From assembly GCA_963701675.1 (NCBI GenBank), contig OY969623.1:5766001-5830000 (forward strand): a stretch of DNA of 64,000 nucleotides, written 5' to 3'. The notes below the pieces were generated by a model. The model ran no database searches. It worked only from the letters and a program-made list of their open reading frames with translations, and was not told the origin of the DNA. Below, piece by piece: positions 50,653 to 59,388 of this stretch. The position numbers and the translations under genes are program-made. Origin of the DNA: G963701675 sp963701675 (GTDB lineage: Bacteria > Planctomycetota > Planctomycetia > Gemmatales > Gemmataceae). Positions within the stretch are counted from its first letter, which is position 1. Every line of letters starts with the position of its first letter.

Positions 50653-52842
50653 ATGACCGCGCCTTGGACTCGCACACTTTCTGTACGTAGTCGTCGCCGT
50701 TCGACAGCCCGGAGTGACCGTCACGACCGACGGACACGATTAGGATTCGAGCTTCTCGAAGACCGGACGCTGCTGGCTTCCGGCCTGCCCTCGGGCGCCG
50801 CTTTGCCTTTCACCCCAACCGAAGTCGTTGCAGCCGTCAAGTCGGCCGATCCGCTGACGGCGCTCGATGCGGCTGTCCATTCCGGCGCCGCACGACTTCT
50901 CGGCGGTCAAATCGACCTGCATGCTTCCCGCGTGCTGCCGAGCCTTCTCGGCGAGAGCATTGTCGTCGTAACGTTGAAAACCAACGCCAGCCCACTCGAT
51001 GTCGTCGCAGGCCTGGAGGATTTGTCAATCGTGTCGTGGGCGGCGCCAAACTACGTTTACGATGTCGGCACATTCGGCGACCCACGGGAACTGACCCCGA
51101 ACGATCCGTCTTATCCCACGCAATACCATCACACGCTGATGAAGAGCAACCAGGCATGGGATTACACCCTGGGGCGGGCGAGCATCATTATCGGCGTGAC
51201 CGACGATGGACAAGACCTCGCCCATGTGGACCTCTACGACAACGTCTGGTTAAACCAGGGAGAAATCCCGACGGCGTATAAATCGAAGCTGACCGACGTC
51301 GATGCCGACGGGCTGATCACGCTCCGAGACCTTAACAATGCCATTAACAAAGGCGCATGGAAGAGCAACGACGTGAACGGCAATGGCCGGATCGACGCCC
51401 ACGACCTGATTGCCGGAGCGAATGGAAGCGGCACGGCCGGGTGGTCGGACGGCATCAACAACGACGCCAACGGCTACACTGACGACATCGTCGGCTGGGA
51501 TTTCAGCTCGAACGATCTCAACCCCGGCCTGAGCTCCGGTACCGGGCATCACGGCACCCATGTGGCCGGAATCGCCGCGGGGCACACGAACAACTCGACC
51601 GGTGTGGCCGGCACGGCGGGCAACGCCACCATCATGCCGCTCCGTTTCTATGGCTCGGGCAATTGGACTTCGACGGTGATCTATAACTCGTATGCCTACG
51701 CCGCCAACAACGGCGCACGCATCTTGACCACCAGCTACAACGTGGATCAGTTTGTCGGCGATCCGACCTTCACCGCGGCACTCAACTACATCTATGGAAA
51801 GGGCGTGTTGCACTTCAACTCGGCCGGAAACGCCAATGTCGACAACCCGCCACGCACCCAATACGATCAAACGCTCTACGTTGTTTCCACGAACAACCAG
51901 GACAAGAAAGCCAACACCAGCAACTATGGCTCCTTGACGGACATCGCGGCGCCCGGCGACAGCATCTACTCCACTTATCCCACCAACTCGTATGAGTACA
52001 TGGGCGGCACGAGCATGGCTTCGCCGAATGCGGCGGGCGTCGCGGCACTCATTTGGTCCTTGCACCCGACTTGGACGCGCGACCAGGTGGCGGCCCAGCT
52101 CCTTGGAACCGCGGACAACATCAACTCCCAGAATCCGAGCTACCAAAATCTCCTCGGCGCCGGTCGGGTGAATTCGTTCCGTGCGGTCACCGAGACGATC
52201 AAGCCGCCGAAGTTCGACGCCGTTGTCGGTTTGCCGAACGAAAACGGCACGCACTTCGGCCGATTGACCGCCTTCGAAATGGATCTCGGAAGTGTGTTTT
52301 CCGCGAGCAGCATGATGAACTCTGCCAACTGGCAGCTTCGGTGGGCCGGGTTCGACGGTGTGCTGAATAACAGCGACGACAAGCTTATCCCGCTGACGTT
52401 GGCCACTACCTACATGGTGGGCACCAATCGTTTCAAGTTCACCACTTCGGCAAGAACTGCCCCCGGGCTCTACCAATTCAAGGCAACCTCCGGCGGACTC
52501 GTGAACCCATTCGGAACGGCGCTCGATGGCAACGGCAATGGCGTCGCCGGCGATCACTTCACCCGCAACTTCTATATCAACATGGGTTCCATTCCGGGTC
52601 CGCCGGGTGGAGATTCTGCTTTGCGAACGGGGCTCAACCTTCTTGCGAAGCCGACGGCTGTCTCATTCGGCGCCCCAAGCAGTCGACGGATCGAATCGCC
52701 AGCTCGACCCGTCGTCGACGGACCCGAAGCGAGTGTCGCTGCCGCGCCGACGACGGCTGCGGCAACCCCGCATCTGCGCCCGGCCGACGCGGCTGCGTGG
52801 ATCGAGGATGTCTTGCAAATTGACATCGACTATCGCGGTTAA
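50653..52842 (+). CDS. LEPR-XLL subtilase (S8 protease) with calcium-loop insert, copy 2
   Basis: I start at ATG 50653 because GTGGAGGA lies 8 bases upstream; the open frame extends to 50626. The product is about 729 residues. FELLEDRTLLAS is a full LEPR-XLL motif. Asp is in IGVTDDGQDLAH, His in GHHGTHVAGIAAG, Asn in HFNSAGNANV and Ser in MGGTSMASPNAAGVA, the complete subtilase set. The Asp-His insert again carries two Ca2+-type loops (DVDADGLITLRDLNN and DVNGNGRIDAHDLI). It is a clear paralogue of the preceding gene with a matching C-terminal beta domain, plus an extra 80-residue Ala/Pro-rich tail. The two proteases lie at the end of the exported-protein island. Confidence 0.9.
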   Translation: MTAPWTRTLSVRSRRRSTARSDRHDRRTRLGFELLEDRTLLASGLPSGAALPFTPTEVVAAVKSADPLTALDAAVHSGAARLLGGQIDLHASRVLPSLLGESIVVVTLKTNASPLDVVAGLEDLSIVSWAAPNYVYDVGTFGDPRELTPNDPSYPTQYHHTLMKSNQAWDYTLGRASIIIGVTDDGQDLAHVDLYDNVWLNQGEIPTAYKSKLTDVDADGLITLRDLNNAINKGAWKSNDVNGNGRIDAHDLIAGANGSGTAGWSDGINNDANGYTDDIVGWDFSSNDLNPGLSSGTGHHGTHVAGIAAGHTNNSTGVAGTAGNATIMPLRFYGSGNWTSTVIYNSYAYAANNGARILTTSYNVDQFVGDPTFTAALNYIYGKGVLHFNSAGNANVDNPPRTQYDQTLYVVSTNNQDKKANTSNYGSLTDIAAPGDSIYSTYPTNSYEYMGGTSMASPNAAGVAALIWSLHPTWTRDQVAAQLLGTADNINSQNPSYQNLLGAGRVNSFRAVTETIKPPKFDAVVGLPNENGTHFGRLTAFEMDLGSVFSASSMMNSANWQLRWAGFDGVLNNSDDKLIPLTLATTYMVGTNRFKFTTSARTAPGLYQFKATSGGLVNPFGTALDGNGNGVAGDHFTRNFYINMGSIPGPPGGDSALRTGLNLLAKPTAVSFGAPSSRRIESPARPVVDGPEASVAAAPTTAAATPHLRPADAAAWIEDVLQIDIDYRG

Positions 52843-52893
52843 GTCGGCCGACTTCTCATCATCCGAGATCGCTGCTATGTTGAAGTCATCCGC

Positions 52894-53973
52894 ATGACCT
52901 CGCATAGCGTCCGTGTCAATCTGGGGCCGCGAAGCTACGACATCGCCATTGCGTCCGGCGACTCCGGCGGATTCGTCACGTTCCTGCGGCACAGTTGCAA
53001 TGCAGGTCGCGTCCTCGTTGTGTTCGATGTGAACGTCGAACAGCACGCCCAGGCGCTCACAGCCGCTCTAAGAACCGGTGGTTTCGATCCCGTGTTGGTG
53101 CCGCAAGTCTTCGATGAAGCGAAGAAGTCGCTGGCAACGGTGTCGAGCCTCTATGACCGGTTCGCCTCGATTCCCGCGGATCGAAAGACACCGATCATTG
53201 CCGTCGGCGGCGGTGTGTGCGGCGACGTGGTTGGTTTTGCGGCCGCGACCTATGCCCGGGGTTTGCCGCTGGTCATGGCGCCGACGACGCTGTTGGCGAT
53301 GGTCGATAGCTCTGTCGGCGGCAAGACGGGCGTCAATCATGCGACGGCGAAGAATCTCATCGGCGCTTTCCATCAGCCGATTGGCGTGTGGATCGACATC
53401 AAGACGCTGTCGACATTGCCGGGCCGAGAGTTTCGCAGCGGGCTGGCGGAAGTCGTCAAGTATGGCGTAATACTGGATGCCGAGTTCTTCGAGTACCTGG
53501 AACGCAACGCCACCGCGATCTTGGAGCGCGAAGACGTTGTCCTTCGACATGTCATCAGCCGCTGTTGTAGGCTGAAGGCCGACATTGTGGAAAAAGACGA
53601 GCGGGAAGAGACGGGACTGCGCTCCATCTTGAACTACGGCCACACGTTCGCCCATGCGTTCGAAACCGTGGCCGGCTACGGCGCCTGGCTGCACGGCGAA
53701 GCGGTCGCGGCCGGAATGATGTGCGCCAGCCGCCTGGCCGAACGGCGCGGGCTCATATGCCAAGATGTAACTGAACGTCAACGAGATTTGCTCCGGAAGT
53801 TCAGCTTACCGGTCGCCCCCGAACCATGGCCCGGGGAAAAGCTGCTCGAAGCAATGAAGAAGGATAAGAAAGCACAAGCGGATCGACTGCGGTTTGTGCT
53901 GCCGATTCGCCTCGGCGAAGTGGCGTTATTCGACGATGTGTCGGAATCCGAGGTTCGCGCGGTTTTGACCTAA
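52894..53973 (+). CDS. aroB: 3-dehydroquinate synthase
   Basis: The 359-residue enzyme converts DAHP to 3-dehydroquinate, the second step of the shikimate pathway, using NAD+ and a divalent metal. The NAD-binding part has IIAVGGGVCGDVVGFAAATY and RGLPLVMAPTTLLAMVDSSV, followed by GGKTGVNH and the lysine-rich EVVKYGVI. The C-terminal metal-binding part has LRSILNYGHTFAHAFE and WLHGEAVAAGM, with the metal-ligand histidines. The length is normal for the family. ATG 52894 is a good start but has no strong Shine-Dalgarno sequence. The next gene follows after 34 bases on the same strand, though the functions are unrelated. Confidence 0.95.
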   Translation: MTSHSVRVNLGPRSYDIAIASGDSGGFVTFLRHSCNAGRVLVVFDVNVEQHAQALTAALRTGGFDPVLVPQVFDEAKKSLATVSSLYDRFASIPADRKTPIIAVGGGVCGDVVGFAAATYARGLPLVMAPTTLLAMVDSSVGGKTGVNHATAKNLIGAFHQPIGVWIDIKTLSTLPGREFRSGLAEVVKYGVILDAEFFEYLERNATAILEREDVVLRHVISRCCRLKADIVEKDEREETGLRSILNYGHTFAHAFETVAGYGAWLHGEAVAAGMMCASRLAERRGLICQDVTERQRDLLRKFSLPVAPEPWPGEKLLEAMKKDKKAQADRLRFVLPIRLGEVALFDDVSESEVRAVLT

Positions 53974-54007
53974 CGTTGCTTATGCTTCCGGCTCGGTATG
54001 AGACAAA

Positions 54008-54703
54008 ATGACTCACCTCGATTACCTCGTGATCGCACCCCACCCCGACGATGCCGAGCTGGGCGTCGGCGGCACGATTCTGTTGCTCAAAGCGCAGGGC
54101 TTGAAAGTGGGAGTTCTCGACCTGACCGACGGCGAGCCGACGCCGCTCGGCAGCCCAGAAGTTCGACGTGCCGAGACCGAGGCGGCCACGCGGATTCTCG
54201 GCCTGGACTGGCGCGGCAACCTTGGCCTGCCAAACCGCTCACTCGTTGCCGACATCGAGTCGCGGCGAAAGTTGGCCGGTGTCCTGCGTGAGCTTCGGCC
54301 GCGCCGGCTCTTTGCTCCCTACTGGGAAGACAGCCATCCGGATCACGTGGCCGCCAGTGCCCTCGTCGATGCGGCACGATTTTGGGCCAAGCTCACGAAA
54401 GCGGAGTTGCCCGCCGAGCCGTTTTTCCCCGAACGTACTTACTACTATTTCAGTGTACATCTCCGCCTGAATATCCAGCCGTCGTTCATTACGGACATCA
54501 CGCCGTTCATAGATGCCAAAATGGAGTCGATCGGCTGTTACCGCTCGCAATTCATCGAAGGCCGACCGATGACAACGCCCACCATCCTGGACGATCTTCG
54601 CGATCGTGCCCGCTATTGGGGTTGGGCAAGCGGCGTGGGATATGGCGAACCTTTCGTGTGCCGCGAACCCGTCGGATTGCGTAGTTTGCGCGATCTCACC
54701 TAA
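54008..54703 (+). CDS. bshB1: PIG-L family deacetylase, BshB1-like
   Basis: The 231-residue protein has the PIG-L zinc motif APHPDDAELGVGGT and the later HPDH in WEDSHPDHVAAS, where the family's HxxH zinc ligand sits. In bacillithiol-type pathways BshB1 removes the acetyl group from N-acetyl-glucosaminyl-malate. The sequence from VLDLTDGEPTPLGSPE to FFPERTYYYF matches that group better than the mycothiol enzyme, but this cannot be proven by eye, and no bshA or bshC was seen nearby. The ATG at 54008 is consistent with the family start. Confidence 0.8.
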   Translation: MTHLDYLVIAPHPDDAELGVGGTILLLKAQGLKVGVLDLTDGEPTPLGSPEVRRAETEAATRILGLDWRGNLGLPNRSLVADIESRRKLAGVLRELRPRRLFAPYWEDSHPDHVAASALVDAARFWAKLTKAELPAEPFFPERTYYYFSVHLRLNIQPSFITDITPFIDAKMESIGCYRSQFIEGRPMTTPTILDDLRDRARYWGWASGVGYGEPFVCREPVGLRSLRDLT

Positions 54704-54858
54704 AGCGCATGACGATTACGCAGTGCGGCCGAAAATCGTGAAATACTCGCTGGCCGTGCGTTTTCGTTCTCTTTTGGCTAATCGGCCTATTTTCGCTTGT
54801 CGATAGATAGTGTTGCGGCGACGGCATGCAACCGGGTTTTCCAACGCGAGGTGATGCG

Positions 54859-55083
54859 GTGCGGCGCGAATTCAACATATTGGCATTGGTCAAAGGCGAG
54901 GAGAGATTCGTTTACGTTTATGACGACGACAGCCGGGCGGTACTCATGAATGTGCTTCGCGATCATGCAGCGGATCCCGACTTGAAACTCTCTTGGTTCG
55001 ATGCCGCGGTCCTGGTCGATAAAATCCGTGAGCAGGCGCGAACCGAAGAAGAACCCGCTCGGCCGCCACGGTCGCGCGTGTAA
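54859..55083 (+). CDS. conserved small protein, unknown
   Basis: A GTG at 54859 follows GAGGTGA by 6 bases and gives VRREFNILALVKGEERFVYVYDDDSRAVLM..., about 74 residues. An ATG at 54826 is also open but has no ribosome-binding site. The protein is soluble, with a strand pair at the start and a charged C-terminus. I have the impression of a small conserved planctomycete family, but I know no name for it. It ends 9 bases before xerC, so it may be cotranscribed with it. Confidence 0.5.
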   Translation: MRREFNILALVKGEERFVYVYDDDSRAVLMNVLRDHAADPDLKLSWFDAAVLVDKIREQARTEEEPARPPRSRV

Positions 55084-55092
55084 AGGGCGGTT

Positions 55093-55992
55093 ATGGAAGA
55101 GGCTCTTGCCGATTTTCTCCGTCATCTGGCTTTGGAAAAGAACGCCTCGCCGCACACGGTCAAGTCGTATCGGGAGGACCTGACGCAAGCTCTGGAATTC
55201 TTTCGCGGCCGGCTTGGCGCTCAAGCTCCCACGATAAGCCAGATCAATACACGATTATTACGCGGCTATCTGGCATGGCTTCACGATCAAGGCTACGCCA
55301 AGACTACGGTTGCACGGCGCATGGCGGCCGTGCGTTCTTGGGTTCGATTCTTATGCCGAAGGGGCACGCTGACGAGCAACCCGGCCACAGGGCTGCGAAC
55401 CCCGAAGCAAGACAAAAAGCTGCCGCACTTCCTTGCCGAAGACGCGTTGCTTCTTTTACTCGACACGCCGTCTAAGAAGACGCCGCTGGGCAATCGCGAC
55501 CGTGCCATCCTGGAACTACTTTACTCCGCCGGTCTCCGCGTCAGCGAGCTAACGGGGTTGAATGTCGAAGATGTCGATTTTGACGCCGCATTGGCACGGG
55601 TGCGCGGCAAGGGAAAGCGCGAGCGCCTCGCCGTCATCGGAAAGCCCGCGCTGGCCGCTTTGCAACATTGGCTGGACGCAAGGGCGAAACGCCTCGCACG
55701 GGCATCGCGGCCACAGACGGCCCTGTTTCTCAACAAGAACGGCACCCGGCTTACGTCACGCAGCGTTGGCCGGCTGATGCAGAAGTACCTGGCGCTGGCA
55801 GGTCTCGATCCGCAAACGAGTCCGCACACCTTGCGGCACAGCTTTGCCACGCATTTGCTCGATCGTGGCGCCGACATTCGCGCGGTGCAGGAACTTCTCG
55901 GGCATCGCAGCCTGGCCACGACGCAGATATACACGCACGTAACGACCAAACGCCTGAACGAAAGTTACCGCAAGGCGCACCCGCGCGCGTAA
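55093..55992 (+). CDS. xerC: tyrosine recombinase XerC/XerD
   Basis: The 299-residue protein is a full-length Xer recombinase. The N-terminal SAM-like domain has LALEKNASPHTVKSYREDL. The catalytic domain has the first Arg in YSAGLRVSELTGL, a Lys in the beta-hairpin (VRGKGKRERLAVI), HTLRHSFATHLLDRGADI (His-x-x-Arg), LGHRSLATTQIYTHV (His and the nucleophilic Tyr of IYTHV). It resolves chromosome dimers at dif with a partner Xer protein. XerC and XerD cannot be told apart with confidence here. AAGGG lies 7 bases before the ATG. Downstream begins the 31-base inverted repeat. Confidence 0.93.
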   Translation: MEEALADFLRHLALEKNASPHTVKSYREDLTQALEFFRGRLGAQAPTISQINTRLLRGYLAWLHDQGYAKTTVARRMAAVRSWVRFLCRRGTLTSNPATGLRTPKQDKKLPHFLAEDALLLLLDTPSKKTPLGNRDRAILELLYSAGLRVSELTGLNVEDVDFDAALARVRGKGKRERLAVIGKPALAALQHWLDARAKRLARASRPQTALFLNKNGTRLTSRSVGRLMQKYLALAGLDPQTSPHTLRHSFATHLLDRGADIRAVQELLGHRSLATTQIYTHVTTKRLNESYRKAHPRA

Positions 55993-55994
55993 TC

Positions 55995-56121
55995 AAAGGA
56001 AAAAGTAAGAAGTAAAAAGTAAAAAGGCAAAAGTAAGAAGAATCGCTGAGGGGATTCGACAATGGCAAAAAAGACTTCGTGGTGCTTGGTTTTTTACTTT
56101 TTACTTTTTACTTTTTCCTTT
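55995..56121. repeat. 31-bp inverted repeat of AAAAAGT heptamers flanking a start codon
   Basis: The arm at 55995-56025 and the arm at 56091-56121 are reverse complements over 31 bases with a single mismatch. Both consist of AAAAAGT or ACTTTTT heptamers. The 65-base loop holds the ribosome-binding site (GAGGGG) and the ATG (56062) of the thioredoxin-like gene. The right arm lies inside that gene and encodes part of its signal peptide. Confidence 0.75.
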
Positions 56122-57066
56122 GCTCGGGCGGAAGGCGTGCAGTGGCGCCATGACTACAACAGCGCCCGCAAAGAGGCCCATGAAAAAAGCCGGCCGCTCT
56201 TCCTCGACTTCGGCACGGACAATTGCTTCTGGTGCCGACGGCTGGACGAAACGACGTTTCGAAACCCGGCCATTCAAAAGCTGTTGAACGAACAATTCGT
56301 CCCGATCAAAGTCGATGCTCATCGAAGCCCGTTCCTGACCGAGGTGCTGAACGTCCACGCCTTTCCGACATTGGTAATCGCGGCGACGGACGGCAAGCTG
56401 CTTCACACACTTCAAGGCTATCAAGATGCCCCACGACTCAACGAGGTGCTTCAACAGGCACTGACGGCATCGGGGGGTCCGGAAGCGATGACGCGCGACT
56501 ATGAGGATGCTGTGCGGGCCGTGAACGCCGCCGATTCTGCCCGTGCCGTGGCGTTGTTGAAGCGAGTTACGGAAGATGGCCGCGACCGTCCGGTGCAGAT
56601 CAAGGCCCGACAACTGTTGGCCGACCTCGAAGCCAAGGCGGCCGTTCGAATGGGCAATGTGCGGCCGGTCGATCCCGCCGGTTTCCATGCCGAGGATAAA
56701 TCTCGCCGCGCGCGTGAGCTTCTGGCTCAGGCCCGTGAGGATTTTCGCACCCGGCAGTTTCTTACCTGCTTCGAACGGTGTGAGTCAATCACTTCGATGC
56801 ATGCCGACGCGCCGGAGGCGGCGGAGGCCGGTCACATGCTCAAGGAAATGAAGGCGAATCCCGAGTGGATGCAACAGGCATGCGACGCGTTGAGCGAACG
56901 CCTCGGATCGCTCTATCTGTCCTTGGCGGACGCGTGTGCAGCCAAAGGTCAAAACCAGCAGGCGATGGGCTACCTGGAACGGGTCTTACAAGCAGCGCCG
57001 GGGACTCGGTCGGCCGAATCGGCGAAAGCTCGGCTTGCACAAGTTAGTGCTAAACCAATCAAGTAG
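56062..57066 (+). CDS. secreted thioredoxin-fold protein with TPR-like C-terminus
   Basis: The 334-residue protein has a signal peptide (MAKKTSWCLVFYFLLFTFSF, cleaved after ARA) whose hydrophobic part is written in the ACTTTTT repeat. Residues 30-145 form a thioredoxin-like domain with the CxxC-type site NCFWCRRLDE, followed by FRNPAIQKLLNEQFVPIKVD and FPTLVIAATDGK. This form is typical of the DUF255/thioredoxin_7 group, periplasmic or exported. Residues 155-325 are helical, TPR-like (for example AQAREDFRTRQFLTCFERCE, QQAMGYLERVLQAAPGTRSA). GAGGGG lies 8 bases before the ATG, inside the loop of the inverted repeat. It may catalyse disulfide exchange outside the cytoplasm. Confidence 0.82.
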   Translation: MAKKTSWCLVFYFLLFTFSFARAEGVQWRHDYNSARKEAHEKSRPLFLDFGTDNCFWCRRLDETTFRNPAIQKLLNEQFVPIKVDAHRSPFLTEVLNVHAFPTLVIAATDGKLLHTLQGYQDAPRLNEVLQQALTASGGPEAMTRDYEDAVRAVNAADSARAVALLKRVTEDGRDRPVQIKARQLLADLEAKAAVRMGNVRPVDPAGFHAEDKSRRARELLAQAREDFRTRQFLTCFERCESITSMHADAPEAAEAGHMLKEMKANPEWMQQACDALSERLGSLYLSLADACAAKGQNQQAMGYLERVLQAAPGTRSAESAKARLAQVSAKPIK

Positions 57067-57103
57067 CGTTTTATTGATTCTTGTATTGAGATTGCCCTAA
57101 CCA

Positions 57104-57163
57104 AAACGCAGATTACGCAGATTATCGCTGAGAAATCTGCGAAAATCCGCGTAATCTGCGTTT
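57104..57163. repeat. palindromic repeat, copy 2 (CGCAGATTA type)
   Basis: The 24-base arms at 57104-57127 and 57140-57163 are reverse complements with two mismatches. The same AAACGCAGATTA core occurs in the palindrome at 44411-44482. It lies in the convergent gap between the thioredoxin-like gene and cysQ and could act as a bidirectional terminator. Confidence 0.65.
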
Positions 57164-57168
57164 GAGTG

Positions 57169-57981
57169 CTAAACGATTTGCTTCAACAGCGCCACGGCTT
57201 CGTCGTGTACCTGGCCGTTGGTTGAAAGAAGGCCGTACACTTGTGACCCTTTCGGCCCGCCGTAGCGAAGTTCTTCGCCTTTGAGTCCCGTCGACTTGCC
57301 ACCGGCTTCCTCGACCAGGATGTGGCCGGCACAAATGTCCCAGTCACTAAACGCTTCATAGGTGTTCAAGTACAAGTCGGCCTCGCCGCGGGCCACTTGG
57401 GCCATTTTCACCCCGGCGGAATATGTTTCGATGACGCGGCCTGGCTTCAGGGCCTGAAGCTGCTTTGATGGCGGTCGGTCTTTCTTGGAATGACTCTGCG
57501 TGAGGGTCGCATCGGCGAGCTTTGTCGCCGAGCCTACGCGGCAGCGAACCGGCTCACCGCCGGTGTCGCGTCGCCAGCAGCCGGTGCCCGCCGAGGCATA
57601 CGTAATACGATCCTTGGCCGGCTCCCAGACGACGCCGACAACCGGCCGGCCTGCGTCGACGAAGCCAATCATCACCGAGAACTCGCCGTTCTTCCGTGCG
57701 AAGCCGCGCGTGCCGTCGATCGGGTCGATGATCCACAATCGGGAACCGCTCGTCGCCGACGACCCAAGGGTGGGCGTCATTTCCTCCGCGCACAGCGCGT
57801 CCGTCGGAAACGCGCGGTGCAGGTGAGCGAGAATGATTTCTTGCGCTTCGTGATCCGTCGCCGTCGTGATGTCCGCCGGGGCGTCGGGAACGACTTCGAA
57901 GCGGTCGTAATGTTCACGTACAAGTCGGGCCGCGCGCTCGGCGGCATCTAATGCGGTCTGCAATTCTCGGTCGTAGCTCAT
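57169..57981 (-). CDS. cysQ: 3'(2'),5'-bisphosphate nucleotidase, CysQ type
   Basis: The 270-residue protein belongs to the inositol-monophosphatase superfamily. Metal-binding residues appear in CAEEMTP, WIIDPIDGTRGF (DPIDGT) and DWDICAGHILVEEAGG. CysQ-type enzymes split 3'-phosphoadenosine 5'-phosphate, a by-product of sulphate assimilation. Inositol monophosphatase itself is the alternative; the pairing of ETYSAGVKMAQVA with FSDWDICAG favours the PAP-phosphatase group. Length is normal. The start at 57981 is the first ATG with no strong Shine-Dalgarno sequence. It is convergent with the thioredoxin-like gene and lies downstream of the ABC exporter genes on the same strand. Confidence 0.88.
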   Translation of the reverse strand: MSYDRELQTALDAAERAARLVREHYDRFEVVPDAPADITTATDHEAQEIILAHLHRAFPTDALCAEEMTPTLGSSATSGSRLWIIDPIDGTRGFARKNGEFSVMIGFVDAGRPVVGVVWEPAKDRITYASAGTGCWRRDTGGEPVRCRVGSATKLADATLTQSHSKKDRPPSKQLQALKPGRVIETYSAGVKMAQVARGEADLYLNTYEAFSDWDICAGHILVEEAGGKSTGLKGEELRYGGPKGSQVYGLLSTNGQVHDEAVALLKQIV

Positions 57982-58006
57982 GGAGTTTGCCCGGTGATGT
58001 TGCCTA

Positions 58007-59388
58007 CTAGCGATCGGCGAAAACGTTGAACTCCAGATATTGTAGGTGCCGGTAAAGCTCGCTCTGCGTCAGCATCTCGCGATGGTCGCCGGCGGCCTCG
58101 ATCTGGCCATTGTTCAGCAGGAAAACCCGATCACAGGCGCGGATAGTCGAATTGCGATGCGGCAGGAGAATCACGGTTCGGCCGGGGAGAACCCGTGCGA
58201 ACGTGTCATCCAACAGGTCCTTCGTCTCGTCGTCGAGCGGAATCGGCGGTTCCTCAATGATGAACAGGGCAGGGTCGCGGAGCAATGCCCGCGCCAAGGC
58301 GATGCGGAAGGTTTCTCCTGGATTCAGGTAATGGCCCTGTTCACCGATGGGCGTCTGGTAGCCCTTCGGCAAACGCTGAATGAACTGATGCGCGTGCGCC
58401 ACCTTGGCCGCTTCGATAATCCGCGGCAAGTGGTATCCTTGATCACCGCAGCCGATGTTGTTGGCCACGGTGTCGTTGAAGACGAGGTTATGTTGCAGCA
58501 CCATGCCGACCTGTGCCCGGAGCGAGTCCAAAGTCACCCAGCGGAGGTCGTGCCCGTCGATCTTGATTTCGCCGCTCAATGGATCGAGAAATCGCGGAAT
58601 GAGATAGACGAGGGCGTGCTTCTCCATGTCGTCCGGCCCGACGATAGCCACGCGTTGACCGGCTTCCACCGTGAGCGACACTCCTTGGAGCAGCACCCGT
58701 CCCGTGCCCGGCTCGCGGAGGCGAACGTTGTGGAACTCCAGCTTGCGGTGCAAAGGCGCCAAGAACTCGGCGCCGACGATTTGGCCGACATCCCCCGGCC
58801 GATCGAGAAACTTGAACAATACATCCGCGGCCTGCCGGCTGCGGCGCAGAAAGCGCCGATGTTCCAGCCATCGTGCCAGCGGGAAATAAAGGCTGACCAA
58901 CGCCGCCGCCAAAGTCACCGCCCGCGCCACTCCGAGTCGTCCGTTAAGTACGTTCCAGCCGGCCACGTAAAGCAACACCAAAGCGGCGACGGTGCCGATC
59001 AAGACCAACACCGGCCGATAAATCGCCCGGCCCCGCGAACGGAGCATCTGGGCATCGCTGTACTCGCTGAGTTGGCGTTCGACCCGAGCTTGATTGAAGA
59101 GCTCCATCAGGTAACACTTGACCAGGCGCATCATCATCAAGCTTTCCTGCATCAGTCCAAGCTGATTGCTGGCGAGATGATTTGCCTCGCGCTCTCGGCG
59201 GCGGAAGGCGACGGCGATTTGACCGCCGATCACCCAAACGAGGATGGCTACGAGAAGGAATGCCAGCGTGAGTCGCGTGTTAAGTGCCAAAGCAAAGGCG
59301 AGCACCAAGATAAACTTCACCGGTTCCCGCATGACGATCGTGAGCCAGGTGTATAGTCCGTCGTGTACCGCTTCGATCTGCGCGCGAA
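58007..59388 (-). CDS. ABC exporter, 3' part: membrane half and degenerate ATPase
   Basis: The frame is open to 59686, but the coding portion begins at about 59388, where it continues the gene to the right. It holds further helices (FILVLAFALALNTRLTLAFL, VLVLIGTVAALVLLYVAGWN) and an ATP-binding domain of about 230 residues. The nucleotide-binding motifs are degraded: the Walker A position reads GPDDMEKHA (Lys kept, glycines lost), the signature is LNPGE in place of LSGGQ, and the Walker B ends IIEEP, not DEP. The H-loop histidine (LLPHRNSTI) is present. This looks like a family of degenerate ABC exporters; it may bind but hydrolyse ATP poorly. Coding frame break at about 59379-59388. Confidence 0.75.

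Noticed and set aside
55093..55992. XerC-like recombinase as the integrase of a mobile element
   Set aside because: Its sequence and length fit a housekeeping Xer recombinase; no attachment sites or element boundaries are seen, only the inverted repeat downstream.
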